From the NCBI RefSeq assembly GCF_011761635.1, contig NZ_JAASRN010000001.1, forward strand, positions 124,001 through 188,000: a stretch of DNA of 64,000 nucleotides, read 5' to 3'. The translations under genes and the position numbers were made by a program. The notes beneath the pieces are model-generated. The model made no database searches and was not told where the DNA came from. It saw only the letters and a program-made list of their open reading frames with translations. The stretch is from Thermonema lapsum (lineage in GTDB: Bacteria; Bacteroidota; Bacteroidia; Cytophagales; Thermonemataceae). Numbering within the stretch: position 1 is the first letter of the stretch; each line of letters starts with the position of its first letter. Below, piece after piece: positions 26,942-34,487 of this stretch.

Positions 26942-28150
26942 ATGAGGATGCGCTCTATGAATTGGATGCGCTTGCTGTGGGCGCTGTGGTTGTGTGTGCC
27001 AGTGACAGTGCAAGCACAGGAACTGCCTGCCGAAGCCGCCCGCCTCGATACCGGCTTGATTTACGACCCTTTGCTGCAGGTAGAGCTCGCCGACCTCATC
27101 GATTACACCTACAATTACGATTTTGCCAAAGCAGAAAAGGAGTGGTTGTGGCTGCACCACCGCTATCGCACCCATCCTTTGCCTTATCTGGTAAAAGGTC
27201 TGATGATATGGTGGAAGATGATGCCCAACATCGACAAATACCGCTATGACGAGGAACTGCTCGACGCCTTGGACAAAACCATAGAGCTGGCAGAAGAGCG
27301 CCTCAAGAAAGAGCCCGGCAATCCGGAGTACCAATTCTATTTGGCAGCTGCCTATGGCTATAAGGGGCGCCTCTATGCCGAACGTGAATCTTGGGTCAAG
27401 GCGGCATGGAACGGTAAGCAAGCCATCAAATATCTGCGCCGCGAAAAAGAAATAACTTCGCTGAGTGTAGAGTTCCTTTTTGGTGATGGGCTTTACAATT
27501 TTTATTCGATTTGGATACCCGAAAACTATCCCTCTTTGCGCCCTTTGCTTATTTTCTTTGAAAAAGGCGACAAAAAGAAGGGCATAGAGCAGCTCGAAGA
27601 AGTGGCGAAGAATGCCTTTTATACTCGTTTGGAAGCCTACTACTTCTTGATGCGTATTTATGCGCTTGAAGAAAACCAACCCCACAAAGCTACCCAATAT
27701 GCACAATATTTATACGAACGCTATCCAAACAACCCTTACTTTCACCGCTTTTACACAATGTTGCTTTTTTTGCTGGGGCGCATACATGAGATGGAAAAGC
27801 CTGCACAAGAACTGCTGCGGCGCGTAGAAAACGGGCAAGCCGGCTATGAAGAAATCAGTGGGCGATATGCTACCTACTTTTTGGCTTACAAGGCACAGCA
27901 TTATGAACACAACATGGAGAAGGCAATCGAGCTCTACCAGAAAACCATAGCCTATGCCGAAGCCGTAAAAGCCTATGATTCGGGCTATTACCAATCCGCC
28001 TTACAGGAAGTAGCCCGCTGGGCTGAAAGCAAAAAAAATTACAAATTAGCAAAAGCATGTTATGCCAAGCTTGCTAAATATGGTGACCGAGGAAAGCGGC
28101 GTGAGGCGCGCAAAAAAGGCAGAAAGCTGCGTAAAATAGAAGAAGACTAA
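26942..28150 (+). CDS. Exported TPR-repeat protein
   Basis: 402 residues from ATG 26942; the signal peptide ends at VTVQAQ. Four more in-frame ATGs lie close by (26900, 26924, 26948, 26957); those upstream fall before or on a possible -7 motif (TATTTTTA, 26917-26924). The mature protein is almost wholly helical with tetratricopeptide-like repeats: residues 45-90, 110-150, 185-260 and 280-380 (YQSALQEVARWAESKKNYKLAKACYAKLAKYG). The C-terminus is strongly basic (GKRREARKKGRKLRK). TPR proteins act as scaffolds; no specific role can be named. The lipoprotein gene follows 13 bases later and is likely cotranscribed. Confidence 0.8.
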   Translation: MRMRSMNWMRLLWALWLCVPVTVQAQELPAEAARLDTGLIYDPLLQVELADLIDYTYNYDFAKAEKEWLWLHHRYRTHPLPYLVKGLMIWWKMMPNIDKYRYDEELLDALDKTIELAEERLKKEPGNPEYQFYLAAAYGYKGRLYAERESWVKAAWNGKQAIKYLRREKEITSLSVEFLFGDGLYNFYSIWIPENYPSLRPLLIFFEKGDKKKGIEQLEEVAKNAFYTRLEAYYFLMRIYALEENQPHKATQYAQYLYERYPNNPYFHRFYTMLLFLLGRIHEMEKPAQELLRRVENGQAGYEEISGRYATYFLAYKAQHYEHNMEKAIELYQKTIAYAEAVKAYDSGYYQSALQEVARWAESKKNYKLAKACYAKLAKYGDRGKRREARKKGRKLRKIEED

Positions 28151-28163
28151 AAAGGGAAGGCTT

Positions 28164-29015
28164 ATGATGAAGACTATAATGACAACTGCGGCGCTTGCTT
28201 TTCTATACCTGCTGACCGCCTGTGAAAGCAAAACAAGTGGAGGTGAGCAAAAAACAATTGCACAGAAAAACGACAATGCCCCCTTTGTGTCCGACGGTAG
28301 CACTCCTGACAGGGTACAATTGCCTGCCGATGCCCCCCCAAACGAAATATTGAAAGTGGAACCGTATGGACATCGCTATGAGCATGCAAAATGTGAGAAC
28401 GTAGCCCCTTGCTTGGTTCTTGAGCTTTTTTTGCCCTCTCTTATCTGTTCGCAAAGAGCAGTGGGCGACCTGCTCAACCGGCATATCCGCCAATATCCAG
28501 CAGAGCAACTGAGTAAGCGGCTGAAAGTATCAGACACCGACATAGATAAGCTCTTGCCTTCATTGTACGAAGCATTGCTGGCAGAAGGCAAGAGACCACC
28601 CATAGAAATGTATATCGGTGCAGAGGTAACCTACTCCAGCCCTAAGCTCTTGTGTGTAGGCTATTCTATCTTCGATAGCTTGCATTATCTTATGCTGGAT
28701 ATGCAAGACGGACACCGTTTGGAACGCCGCGAGTGGCTGAGGGAAGACCAAGAGGAGGAGCTGCGTCGCTTACTGGCAGCCGAATTGCGAAAAACCTACA
28801 ATCTGTCCGCTGATGAACCTTTGTCGAAAGTGGGCTTTCGCTTTAAGGAGCCCTTACCGCCCTTGCCCAAGCAGATGGGCTATGTGTCTGTCATGGGGCA
28901 GGGAGAATTCTTTGTGGCTTTTTATTCAAATGATGACGGCGCCACAGAGCAAACCGGCTTTCCCGAAATAAAAATCCCTTTCAGCAAGATGAAAGGGATT
29001 TTAAAGATGATGTAA
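28164..29015 (+). CDS. Lipoprotein, possibly DUF3298/RsiV-like
   Basis: 283 residues. The signal peptide ends in the lipobox LLTAC, so the protein is predicted to be lipid-anchored at Cys20 or so. The region from residue 85 to 280 has the layout of the DUF4163/DUF3298 proteins (a strand-rich domain with ...LPSLICSQRAVGDLLNRHI..., then a dimer-like domain with MLDMQDGHRL... and a closing EIKIPFSKMKGIL), but the usual YTGGAH-type motif is absent. Assignment to that family is therefore tentative. It probably forms an operon with the TPR gene. Its last 40 bases contain the hairpin that looks like the terminator of the convergent DUF1573 gene. Confidence 0.65.
   Translation: MMKTIMTTAALAFLYLLTACESKTSGGEQKTIAQKNDNAPFVSDGSTPDRVQLPADAPPNEILKVEPYGHRYEHAKCENVAPCLVLELFLPSLICSQRAVGDLLNRHIRQYPAEQLSKRLKVSDTDIDKLLPSLYEALLAEGKRPPIEMYIGAEVTYSSPKLLCVGYSIFDSLHYLMLDMQDGHRLERREWLREDQEEELRRLLAAELRKTYNLSADEPLSKVGFRFKEPLPPLPKQMGYVSVMGQGEFFVAFYSNDDGATEQTGFPEIKIPFSKMKGILKMM
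28971..29002 (-). terminator. Terminator of the DUF1573 gene inside the opposite lipoprotein gene
   Basis: AAAATCCCTTTCA and TGAAAGGGATTTT form a perfect 13-bp stem with a 6-base loop. On the minus strand it is followed by TTATTT, 28 bases past the stop at 29030. On the plus strand it is coding sequence for the last residues of the lipoprotein. Confidence 0.75.
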
Positions 29016-29029
29016 ATGCTTTTTATGGA

Positions 29030-29422
29030 CTATTGCTTGTTGGCAACTACAGTGCCACGGATGGTCAGATAAATGGTAGCTCCTTCGCTGGTGGTTACTG
29101 TGATGGTCTTGGTAAATGCTCCCATTTGGGCAGCATTGTAGCTTACCTTCACTACGCCACTTTTTTTAGGAGCTACCGGTTCTTTGGTATAAAAGGGGGT
29201 GGTACAACCACAGCTGGTTTTTACGTCGGTGATTTGAATGGGGCGCTTGCCTTTATTTTCGAACTTGAATTCATGCACTGCTGGCACATTTTGCGGAATT
29301 TCCCCGAAGTTATGCTCTGTTTTTTCGAATTTCAAGGCGCTTTCGACCTTCTCGCTTTGGGCTTGTGCAAACATCACGCCTGCTAAGAGGGTGAAAAAGA
29401 GGAAAAATGCTTTCTTATACAT
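29030..29422 (-). CDS. Exported DUF1573 protein
   Basis: 130 residues from ATG 29422 (MYKKAFFLFFTLLAGVMFAQAQ, a signal peptide). A single Ig-like beta-sandwich domain follows with the DUF1573 signature: FGEIPQNVPAVHEFKFENKG, then ITDVKTSCGCTTP. Such domains are frequent in secreted and surface proteins of Bacteroidota and resemble ASPM/SPD-2/hydin-type folds; function unknown. The paired cysteines in SCGC could form a disulfide or bind a metal in the periplasm. An upstream ATG at 29452 is in frame but gives a poorer leader. Its terminator lies inside the convergent neighbour's coding end. Confidence 0.9.
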   Translation of the reverse strand: MYKKAFFLFFTLLAGVMFAQAQSEKVESALKFEKTEHNFGEIPQNVPAVHEFKFENKGKRPIQITDVKTSCGCTTPFYTKEPVAPKKSGVVKVSYNAAQMGAFTKTITVTTSEGATIYLTIRGTVVANKQ

Positions 29423-29495
29423 CGTTTTTTTAGGTTTTATCTGTGATAACACGTTTTACAAATCTACAAAAAAAGCAAAAATTGTTCCATAGTTT

Positions 29496-30362
29496 TTATG
29501 TAGCATTCTTTTCTGCCGGTGCTGACAGCTTCCACCTTTTGTGCGACCACAACCAGTTGTGGGCTTGGCGACGCAGGCTCTCTTCCAGTTTCTGGGCATA
29601 AGCCTGCGTAATGACACTAACCGCTTCTTTTTCATAAGGAGGTTGCCCCAGATAGCTAAACACCAGCCTATAACGCCCACGGCTTTGACGGTAGCTGATG
29701 CCCAAAATCACGGGACTTTGTAGCTTAGCTGCCAATTTGGCACCACCATTGAAGAAAGCCACCCTCTCGCCAAAAAACGATACCCATTCATAGGAAGAAT
29801 CACGGCGGGGGCTTTGGTCTGCCAGCAATGCCACTACTGTCGCCTGCTTACTCATAGCCAGCGCCTTGCGAAATACCTGCTTCATTTCAATACCTTGTGC
29901 GCCAAAACGGCTGCGCAGTTGCAGCATCAAGCGGTCAAAGAAAGCGTTGCTTAGCTGTTGGTAAACAAAATAGACGGGCGTTTCAGGCAGTTGAAGCTGC
30001 ACGGCATGTTGCAGCCATTCCCAATTGCCTTGGTGGGTAGTTAAAATCACCACAGGACGCTGCATTTGGAGGGCATCGCACAGCAGTTTTATGTTTTCTA
30101 TATGCACCCTGTCGAGGATGTCCGCCTCTTTCATACGGAAGAGCTTCAACGTTTCTACCAGTATATCACTTAAATTGCGATAGAACTGCTTGCTGAGCTG
30201 TTTTATCTCTCCTTCACTCAGTTGGGGAAATGCCCTGCGAACATTGTCTTTCACTACCTCTACTCGGTAGCGTATTATACGAAACGCTACAAAGCTAAGT
30301 ATGTCGGACAGTGCATACAACACGCGCCAAGGAAGAAACGAAAGTAATTTAAGAAACCACAT
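29496..30362 (-). CDS. Lysophospholipid/lipid A acyltransferase family protein (LpxL/HtrB-like)
   Basis: 288 residues with one N-terminal membrane segment. The LpxL/LpxM group adds secondary acyl chains to lipid A at the inner-membrane inner face. The catalytic HX4E motif is HQGNWEW near residue 110; LLADQSPRRDSSYEWVSFFGERVAFFNGGAKLA gives the second conserved block. The length and pattern fit the Bacteroidota members of the family. Together with lptD and the glycosyltransferase genes elsewhere in the window, it indicates an LPS-bearing envelope. No neighbour shares its strand closely; the DUF1573 gene is 73 bases downstream. Confidence 0.92.
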   Translation of the reverse strand: MWFLKLLSFLPWRVLYALSDILSFVAFRIIRYRVEVVKDNVRRAFPQLSEGEIKQLSKQFYRNLSDILVETLKLFRMKEADILDRVHIENIKLLCDALQMQRPVVILTTHQGNWEWLQHAVQLQLPETPVYFVYQQLSNAFFDRLMLQLRSRFGAQGIEMKQVFRKALAMSKQATVVALLADQSPRRDSSYEWVSFFGERVAFFNGGAKLAAKLQSPVILGISYRQSRGRYRLVFSYLGQPPYEKEAVSVITQAYAQKLEESLRRQAHNWLWSHKRWKLSAPAEKNAT

Positions 30363-30504
30363 AGGAGCTGTACTTGATGCTTACTTTGATTTGAATCAGG
30401 CGCTAAAATACTTAAATTGTGCAGACTCGGGGGATGCTGGCAGCTGAAAAAAGGCAGTACAGCGGTTTATTCCTGTGCCAAATGTGTGTAACACATAACA
30501 TATA

Positions 30505-30516
30505 CAAGGCGCCTTG
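30505..30516. promoter_or_regulatory. 12-bp perfect palindrome upstream of the ECF sigma gene
   Basis: CAAGGCGCCTTG is a perfect palindrome with no spacer, 20 bases upstream of the likely -33 element of the sigma gene. It is a possible operator for a dimeric regulator. Confidence 0.35.
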
Positions 30517-30535
30517 GCTGTCGTGCGCTTACTGT

Positions 30536-30567
30536 TTTGTTTTTACAAAAGCCTTTTTACCTTTTTG
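30536..30567 (+). promoter_or_regulatory. Probable promoter of the ECF sigma/anti-sigma operon
   Basis: TTTG at 30536-30539, 18 bases, then TACCTTTT(TG) at 30558-30567. Predicted leader about 75 bases to the ATG at 30648. It resembles a primary-sigma promoter rather than an autoregulated ECF one. Confidence 0.45.
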
Positions 30568-30647
30568 ATGAATCGCTTGCTAAAACCTACATGAATGCTT
30601 ACCTTTCTCAAGAAAAAAGGTATGTAACAACAAAGGCACGCTTTTGA

Positions 30648-31184
30648 ATGAAAGATGAAGAAATTCTGAAACGTTTAAAAAATGGTGATGAGTCGGCGCT
30701 TCAATATCTGTATAAAAAGCATTATCGCATGATGTCGCGTTTGGTGCTCAAAAACAGTGGAACCGAAGAAGAGGCACGCGACATCTTTCAAGAAGCGCTC
30801 ATTGTACTGTGGCAGAAGGTGCGGGCAGGCAACTTCATGCTTACATCCAAGTTGAGCACCTATCTGTACAGTGTGTGCCAGAATCTATGGCGCAAAGAGT
30901 TGGAGCGCAAGCGACGCCTCAGTAGCGAAGAAAAAGATGACATTGTAGAGCAGAACTGGGAAGAGAAAGAACGCATAGAATTGGTGCGCCGCTGTTTGAA
31001 ACAACTGGGCGATACTTGCCAAAAAGTGCTTACTTTTTATTACTTCGACCGAATGAATATGAAAGAAATAGCCGAACAGCTGGGCTTTGCCTCTGCCGAT
31101 GTGGCAAAGTCCAAAAAATATAAATGTATGCAGGAACTGGAGCGCATCGTGCGAGCCAACTTTAAAAAGAGTGACTTAATCTAA
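30648..31184 (+). CDS. ECF-type RNA polymerase sigma factor
   Basis: 178 residues. It contains only regions sigma-2 (about residues 15-85; NGDESALQYLYKKHY, ARDIFQEALIVLWQKV, TYLYSVCQNLWRKEL) and sigma-4 (about 110-170; LGDTCQKVLTFYYFDRMNMKEIAEQLGF), the compact ECF build. It would direct polymerase to a small regulon on a cell-envelope or stress signal. The following gene, 14 bases away, encodes a membrane protein with the layout of an anti-sigma factor. The start ATG at 30648 lies at the start of conserved sequence; no alternative is needed. Confidence 0.94.
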   Translation: MKDEEILKRLKNGDESALQYLYKKHYRMMSRLVLKNSGTEEEARDIFQEALIVLWQKVRAGNFMLTSKLSTYLYSVCQNLWRKELERKRRLSSEEKDDIVEQNWEEKERIELVRRCLKQLGDTCQKVLTFYYFDRMNMKEIAEQLGFASADVAKSKKYKCMQELERIVRANFKKSDLI

Positions 31185-31198
31185 ATCAATGCCCTGTT

Positions 31199-32053
31199 AT
31201 GAACATGCAATGGCAAGAACAAATAGACGCTTACTTGCAGGGAAGCCTGCCGGAAGAAGAAAAGCAGCATTTTGAAAAACTACTACAGACAAGTGCTGAT
31301 TTGCGTGAAGAAGTGGAAATGCACCGCTTAATGGTAGAAGCCATTTGTGCAGAGCGAAAAGCCGCATTGAAACGTTTGCTTGACAATACACCCGTGCCGC
31401 AGGGGCATACTTTCGACTGGTTGTCTGCACAGTGGTGGCGTTGGGGAGCAGGCGTCGTTGCCGTGGGGGGAGCGCTTGGGTTGGTTATCTGGAGCAATCA
31501 CCATCGGGAAGTGGAGCAAATGCGGTCTCCAGCAGCGACGGCGTTCGTAGCAGAACCGCCGGCACCCGTTACCGAAAAGCAAGCATCCGAAGAAAGCCGT
31601 GAAGAGATGACCGAAGCAAAGAATACCGAACGTCTGACGCCTTTGCGCTCGCGCAAAGAACTTTTGCAATTAGAGATACACTCCACACCAACGGCTCAGG
31701 AAGCACAGCAAGAGTTGCCCGTGCAAGAGCAGGTGCAGTCAAACGTGTCGGAAGCTACCGGGCATGTGCTACCATTGGAAGAGCCGCTTGTGAGTGAAGA
31801 AGAAAAGGCATTGCAGGAATTTGAACAGACTCTGTTCTATCAATACAATAACCGTGTGTTGGTACTTTTCAAAGAGGTGAACTATCGCTTATTGCAAAAC
31901 ATAGATTTGGGAGATGGCGTGAAAGACTATATCTTTGTAAACAATCATTTCTATGAAATGAAAGAAACAGGCGATGCCATCGAAAACTTTGAAAATTGCC
32001 GCATTACCGATTCGATGAAGATTCAACTGCTCCAAAAATATCTAAAACCTTAA
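31199..32053 (+). CDS. Probable membrane anti-sigma factor
   Basis: 284 residues. The N-terminal 60 residues (QIDAYLQGSLPEEEKQHFEKLLQTSADLREEVEMHR) look like the cytoplasmic anti-sigma domain of ECF partners, without the zinc-binding HxxxCxxC of the ZAS type. One membrane helix follows (WRWGAGVVAVGGALGLVIWS, about residues 80-100). The periplasmic part has a long Glu/Ala/Pro-rich, probably disordered linker (105-205), then a C-terminal region with VSEEEKALQEFEQTLFYQYNNR. It would hold the upstream sigma factor at the membrane until an envelope signal releases it. Assignment rests on gene order and topology; no sequence family can be named with certainty. Confidence 0.78.
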   Translation: MNMQWQEQIDAYLQGSLPEEEKQHFEKLLQTSADLREEVEMHRLMVEAICAERKAALKRLLDNTPVPQGHTFDWLSAQWWRWGAGVVAVGGALGLVIWSNHHREVEQMRSPAATAFVAEPPAPVTEKQASEESREEMTEAKNTERLTPLRSRKELLQLEIHSTPTAQEAQQELPVQEQVQSNVSEATGHVLPLEEPLVSEEEKALQEFEQTLFYQYNNRVLVLFKEVNYRLLQNIDLGDGVKDYIFVNNHFYEMKETGDAIENFENCRITDSMKIQLLQKYLKP

Positions 32054-32084
32054 CTAAACCCGATGAGTTTTAAGTTAAACCACC

Positions 32085-32115
32085 AAAAAGCCACCCGTTT
32101 CGGGTGGTTCTTTGT
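32085..32115 (+). terminator. Terminator of the sigma/anti-sigma operon
   Basis: CCACCCG, loop TTT, CGGGTGG with A-rich 5' and T-rich 3' flanks, 37 bases past the anti-sigma stop. Confidence 0.88.
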
Positions 32116-32330
32116 TTCTTCAGCTCGTGAACGGTTTTTTTCTTTTGACTACTTTGCTTCTTTGTTCTTTTCGCTTTCCTTTCTTTCTCATTTCAAGCGC
32201 AAATGATAAATCTCTTTTACCTCTTTTGGCTTGGTTTGATTGAAATTTTTCACTGGCTTTGCTCGTTCGAAATCACAAGCTATGCTTACGCTTTATTCAG
32301 CAATAACAAGCTTCGCTGGCATTCGGTTTT
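32116..32330. other. Intergenic region beside the orphan cas6
   Basis: About 215 bases, T-rich on the plus strand, between the anti-sigma terminator and the cas6 stop. I looked for repeated units of 20-40 bases and found none; there is no CRISPR array here. No gene seen. Confidence 0.6.
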
Positions 32331-33113
32331 CTAAAGAATATCGATACGGTGCTTGGGCATAGGACCACTCGCAAGGTCGAGCATGCCATAACCTAAATGT
32401 GGTAAAGCCCCCAAGCCCGTGAGCATAATGAAGCGTTTAAGCAGAGGGTGGGCATACAAAGTGAAAGGAAAGCTATAACCGCGTACAACCAAACGGCTTT
32501 TGTCTTGCCCCACTTCATAGAGGCGCGCATACTTTTTGTCTTGGGCTGCCAGCTGTTTTAAATAATTTTCATCGGGTACTATTTGAAAGCGGTGAAACTC
32601 GTTAAGGGTGGCTTCGTCGTAGAGTCCTGATGCTTCTGCGCGCAGAATGGTAGATTCATACACCAAATCAGAAAAGAGGTTTTCGGTGGGGGGAATCAAC
32701 CGCTTGGCATTGTAGGCATCTTCCTGAGGAGCAATGAGCAACAAGGGCGACAAACAAAGCATCTTCGATTCGAAGGGTAACTCTGGCACTACTTCTTCTT
32801 CCACATACTCGGCTTTGAGCCATAAGTTGCCGATGCATACTTTGGGCTGTGCAAACAGCGCCTTCAATATCTTTTGCACAAAACTGGGCGAAAGGGCAGC
32901 AAATACCAAAGTTACATGCTTTGATTGATACAACAAGCCGTTTTTTTGTACTTTGATTTGTCCTTTCAGACTCGAGAAATGGTAGTGCGTATAACTTGCA
33001 TCTTCGGCAGGCAGTTGCTGTCGCAAGACTTTAATCATCTGGGCAATCAGCGGCTGGTGATGAAAAGGTACAATGGCTTTGCCCAGCATCGAAAAAATGA
33101 TTCTTACACGCAT
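32331..33113 (-). CDS. cas6: Orphan Cas6-type CRISPR endoribonuclease
   Basis: 260 residues. The N-terminus MRVRIIFSMLGKAIVPFHHQ and the C-terminal glycine-rich loop LTGLGALPHLGYGMLDL are the two hallmarks of Cas6, a double-ferredoxin RAMP nuclease that cuts pre-crRNA within each repeat. The middle stretch CLSPLLLIAPQEDAY...LIPPTENLFSDLV also fits the linker between the two domains. Candidate catalytic histidines are His18/19 and those in THYHF (about residue 43). After the glycine loop there are about 13 extra residues (SGPMPKHRIDIL), which is longer than usual. No cas gene, repeat array or transposase lies beside it; neighbours are the sigma operon and ychF. It is therefore a solitary cas6, either serving arrays elsewhere or with a separate RNA-processing role. 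Confidence 0.85.
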   Translation of the reverse strand: MRVRIIFSMLGKAIVPFHHQPLIAQMIKVLRQQLPAEDASYTHYHFSSLKGQIKVQKNGLLYQSKHVTLVFAALSPSFVQKILKALFAQPKVCIGNLWLKAEYVEEEVVPELPFESKMLCLSPLLLIAPQEDAYNAKRLIPPTENLFSDLVYESTILRAEASGLYDEATLNEFHRFQIVPDENYLKQLAAQDKKYARLYEVGQDKSRLVVRGYSFPFTLYAHPLLKRFIMLTGLGALPHLGYGMLDLASGPMPKHRIDIL

Positions 33114-33208
33114 ATAAAAATATCAGTAAAAACGACCAATAACGAAAAAACGACTGAAAAGCCAGCAATGTTTTCTGTTAGCTTTTGAATGTTTATTAAG
33201 ATATAAAA

Positions 33209-33244
33209 AAAGAAGGCATAACTACAAAAAAACATGCCTTCTTT
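33209..33244 (-). terminator. Terminator of ychF
   Basis: AAAGAAGGCAT and ATGCCTTCTTT form an 11-bp stem with a 14-base loop; TTTTTTATAT follows on the minus strand. It lies between the ychF stop (33278) and the cas6 start, so cas6 has its own transcription. Confidence 0.85.
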
Positions 33245-33277
33245 GCGGTGAAAAAACTGAAAGAATGGTTAAGTATC

Positions 33278-34378
33278 CTATACGTTGAACCGGAAGTGCA
33301 TGATATCGCCGTCTTCTACCACATAATCTTTCCCCTCTATGGATAACTTGCCGGCTTCTTTACAGGCAGCTTCGCTTTTATAATGCACAAAATCGTTGAA
33401 TTTGATAACTTCGGCACGGATGAAACCCCGCTCAAAATCGGAATGGATGACACCGGCGGCTTGGGGGGCTTTCCAGCCACGGCGGATGGTCCAAGCTCGT
33501 ACTTCTTTTTCGCCTGCTGTGAAGTAGGTAATTAGGTCAAGCAGGCGGTAGGCAGTGCGTATCACACGGTTCAAACCGGGCTCTTTCAAACCATATTCTT
33601 CCAAAAACATTTTGCGCTCCTCGGGATTTTGCAGTTCAGCAATTTGGGCTTCAAGAGCAGCACAGATGACAACTACCTCTGCTTTTTCGTGAGCTACTGA
33701 CTCCTTGAGGGCTTCTACAAACTCGTTGGTGCCAGCGGCAAGGCTTTTTTCATCTACATTGGCGACGTACATCACGGGCTTGGCTGTGAGCAGTTGCAGC
33801 TCTTTCATCAGATATTGGTAATTGTCGTCTATGCTTACCGAGCGTATGTTCTTGCCGCTTTCAAGTGTGCTTTTGAGCAGGGCAAGTACTTCTATTTCCT
33901 CTTTGGCTTTTTTGTCGCCTGATTTAGCTGCCCGCTCGGTCTTGGCTATGCGCTTTTCTACGGTCTCTAAGTCTTTGAGCTGCAGCTCGGTGTCTATGAC
34001 CTCTTTGTCGCCTACGGGGTCCACCTTGCCATGTACATGCACAATGTTGGGGTCGTCAAAACAACGTACCACGTGAGCAATGGCATCCACTTCACGTATG
34101 TTGGCTAAAAACTGGTTGCCCAGTCCTTCGCCTTTGCTAGCACCTTTGACCAAGCCGGCAATGTCCACAAATTCGATGATAGTAGGTACCGTACGTTGTG
34201 GCTTGACCAGCTCAGCTAAGAGGTCAAGGCGGGGGTCAGGCACAGTAATGATGCCCACGTTGGGCTCTATGGTGCAGAAAGGATAATTGGCGGCTTCTGC
34301 TTTATTGTTGGCTAAAGCATTGAATAAAGTGGATTTCCCTACATTGGGTAAGCCTACAATTCCACATTGTAATCCCAT
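33278..34378 (-). CDS. ychF: Redox-regulated ATPase YchF/OLA1
   Basis: 366 residues, the standard length. YchF is an Obg-related P-loop protein that hydrolyses ATP rather than GTP and associates with ribosomes under stress. Motifs: [14 protein letters not shown] (G1), [20 protein letters not shown] (G3 and switch II), and NVDE at the G4 place, instead of NKxD, which explains the ATP preference. The C-terminal TGS domain is evident ([45 protein letters not shown]). A perfect -7 motif TATATTTG is present on the minus strand at 34429-34422. Confidence 0.97.
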   Translation of the reverse strand: MGLQCGIVGLPNVGKSTLFNALANNKAEAANYPFCTIEPNVGIITVPDPRLDLLAELVKPQRTVPTIIEFVDIAGLVKGASKGEGLGNQFLANIREVDAIAHVVRCFDDPNIVHVHGKVDPVGDKEVIDTELQLKDLETVEKRIAKTERAAKSGDKKAKEEIEVLALLKSTLESGKNIRSVSIDDNYQYLMKELQLLTAKPVMYVANVDEKSLAAGTNEFVEALKESVAHEKAEVVVICAALEAQIAELQNPEERKMFLEEYGLKEPGLNRVIRTAYRLLDLITYFTAGEKEVRAWTIRRGWKAPQAAGVIHSDFERGFIRAEVIKFNDFVHYKSEAACKEAGKLSIEGKDYVVEDGDIMHFRFNV

Positions 34379-34421
34379 GAGTCTTGGCTTTTAAAAATTT
34401 TTGTTTTTTTGAAAAGGTGCA

Positions 34422-34457
34422 CAAATATAGTGAATTCGGCAAAGCCTTGTACTTTTG
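34422..34457. promoter_or_regulatory. Divergent -7 elements of ychF and metF
   Basis: TATATTTG on the minus strand (34429-34422, towards ychF) and TACTTTTG on the plus strand (34450-34457, towards metF) both match the TAnnTTTG consensus. They are only 20 bases apart and face away, so the two polymerase footprints would overlap. No clear -33 TTTG is present for either. Confidence 0.5.
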
Positions 34458-34487
34458 TGCTTTATTCAATCACAACAACAAGCAGCT

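Noticed and set aside
32054-33270. Possible CRISPR array beside the cas6 gene
   Set aside because: Both flanks were read for repeated units with spacers. None is present: the left flank holds the sigma operon terminator and T-rich DNA, and the right one a terminator for ychF.
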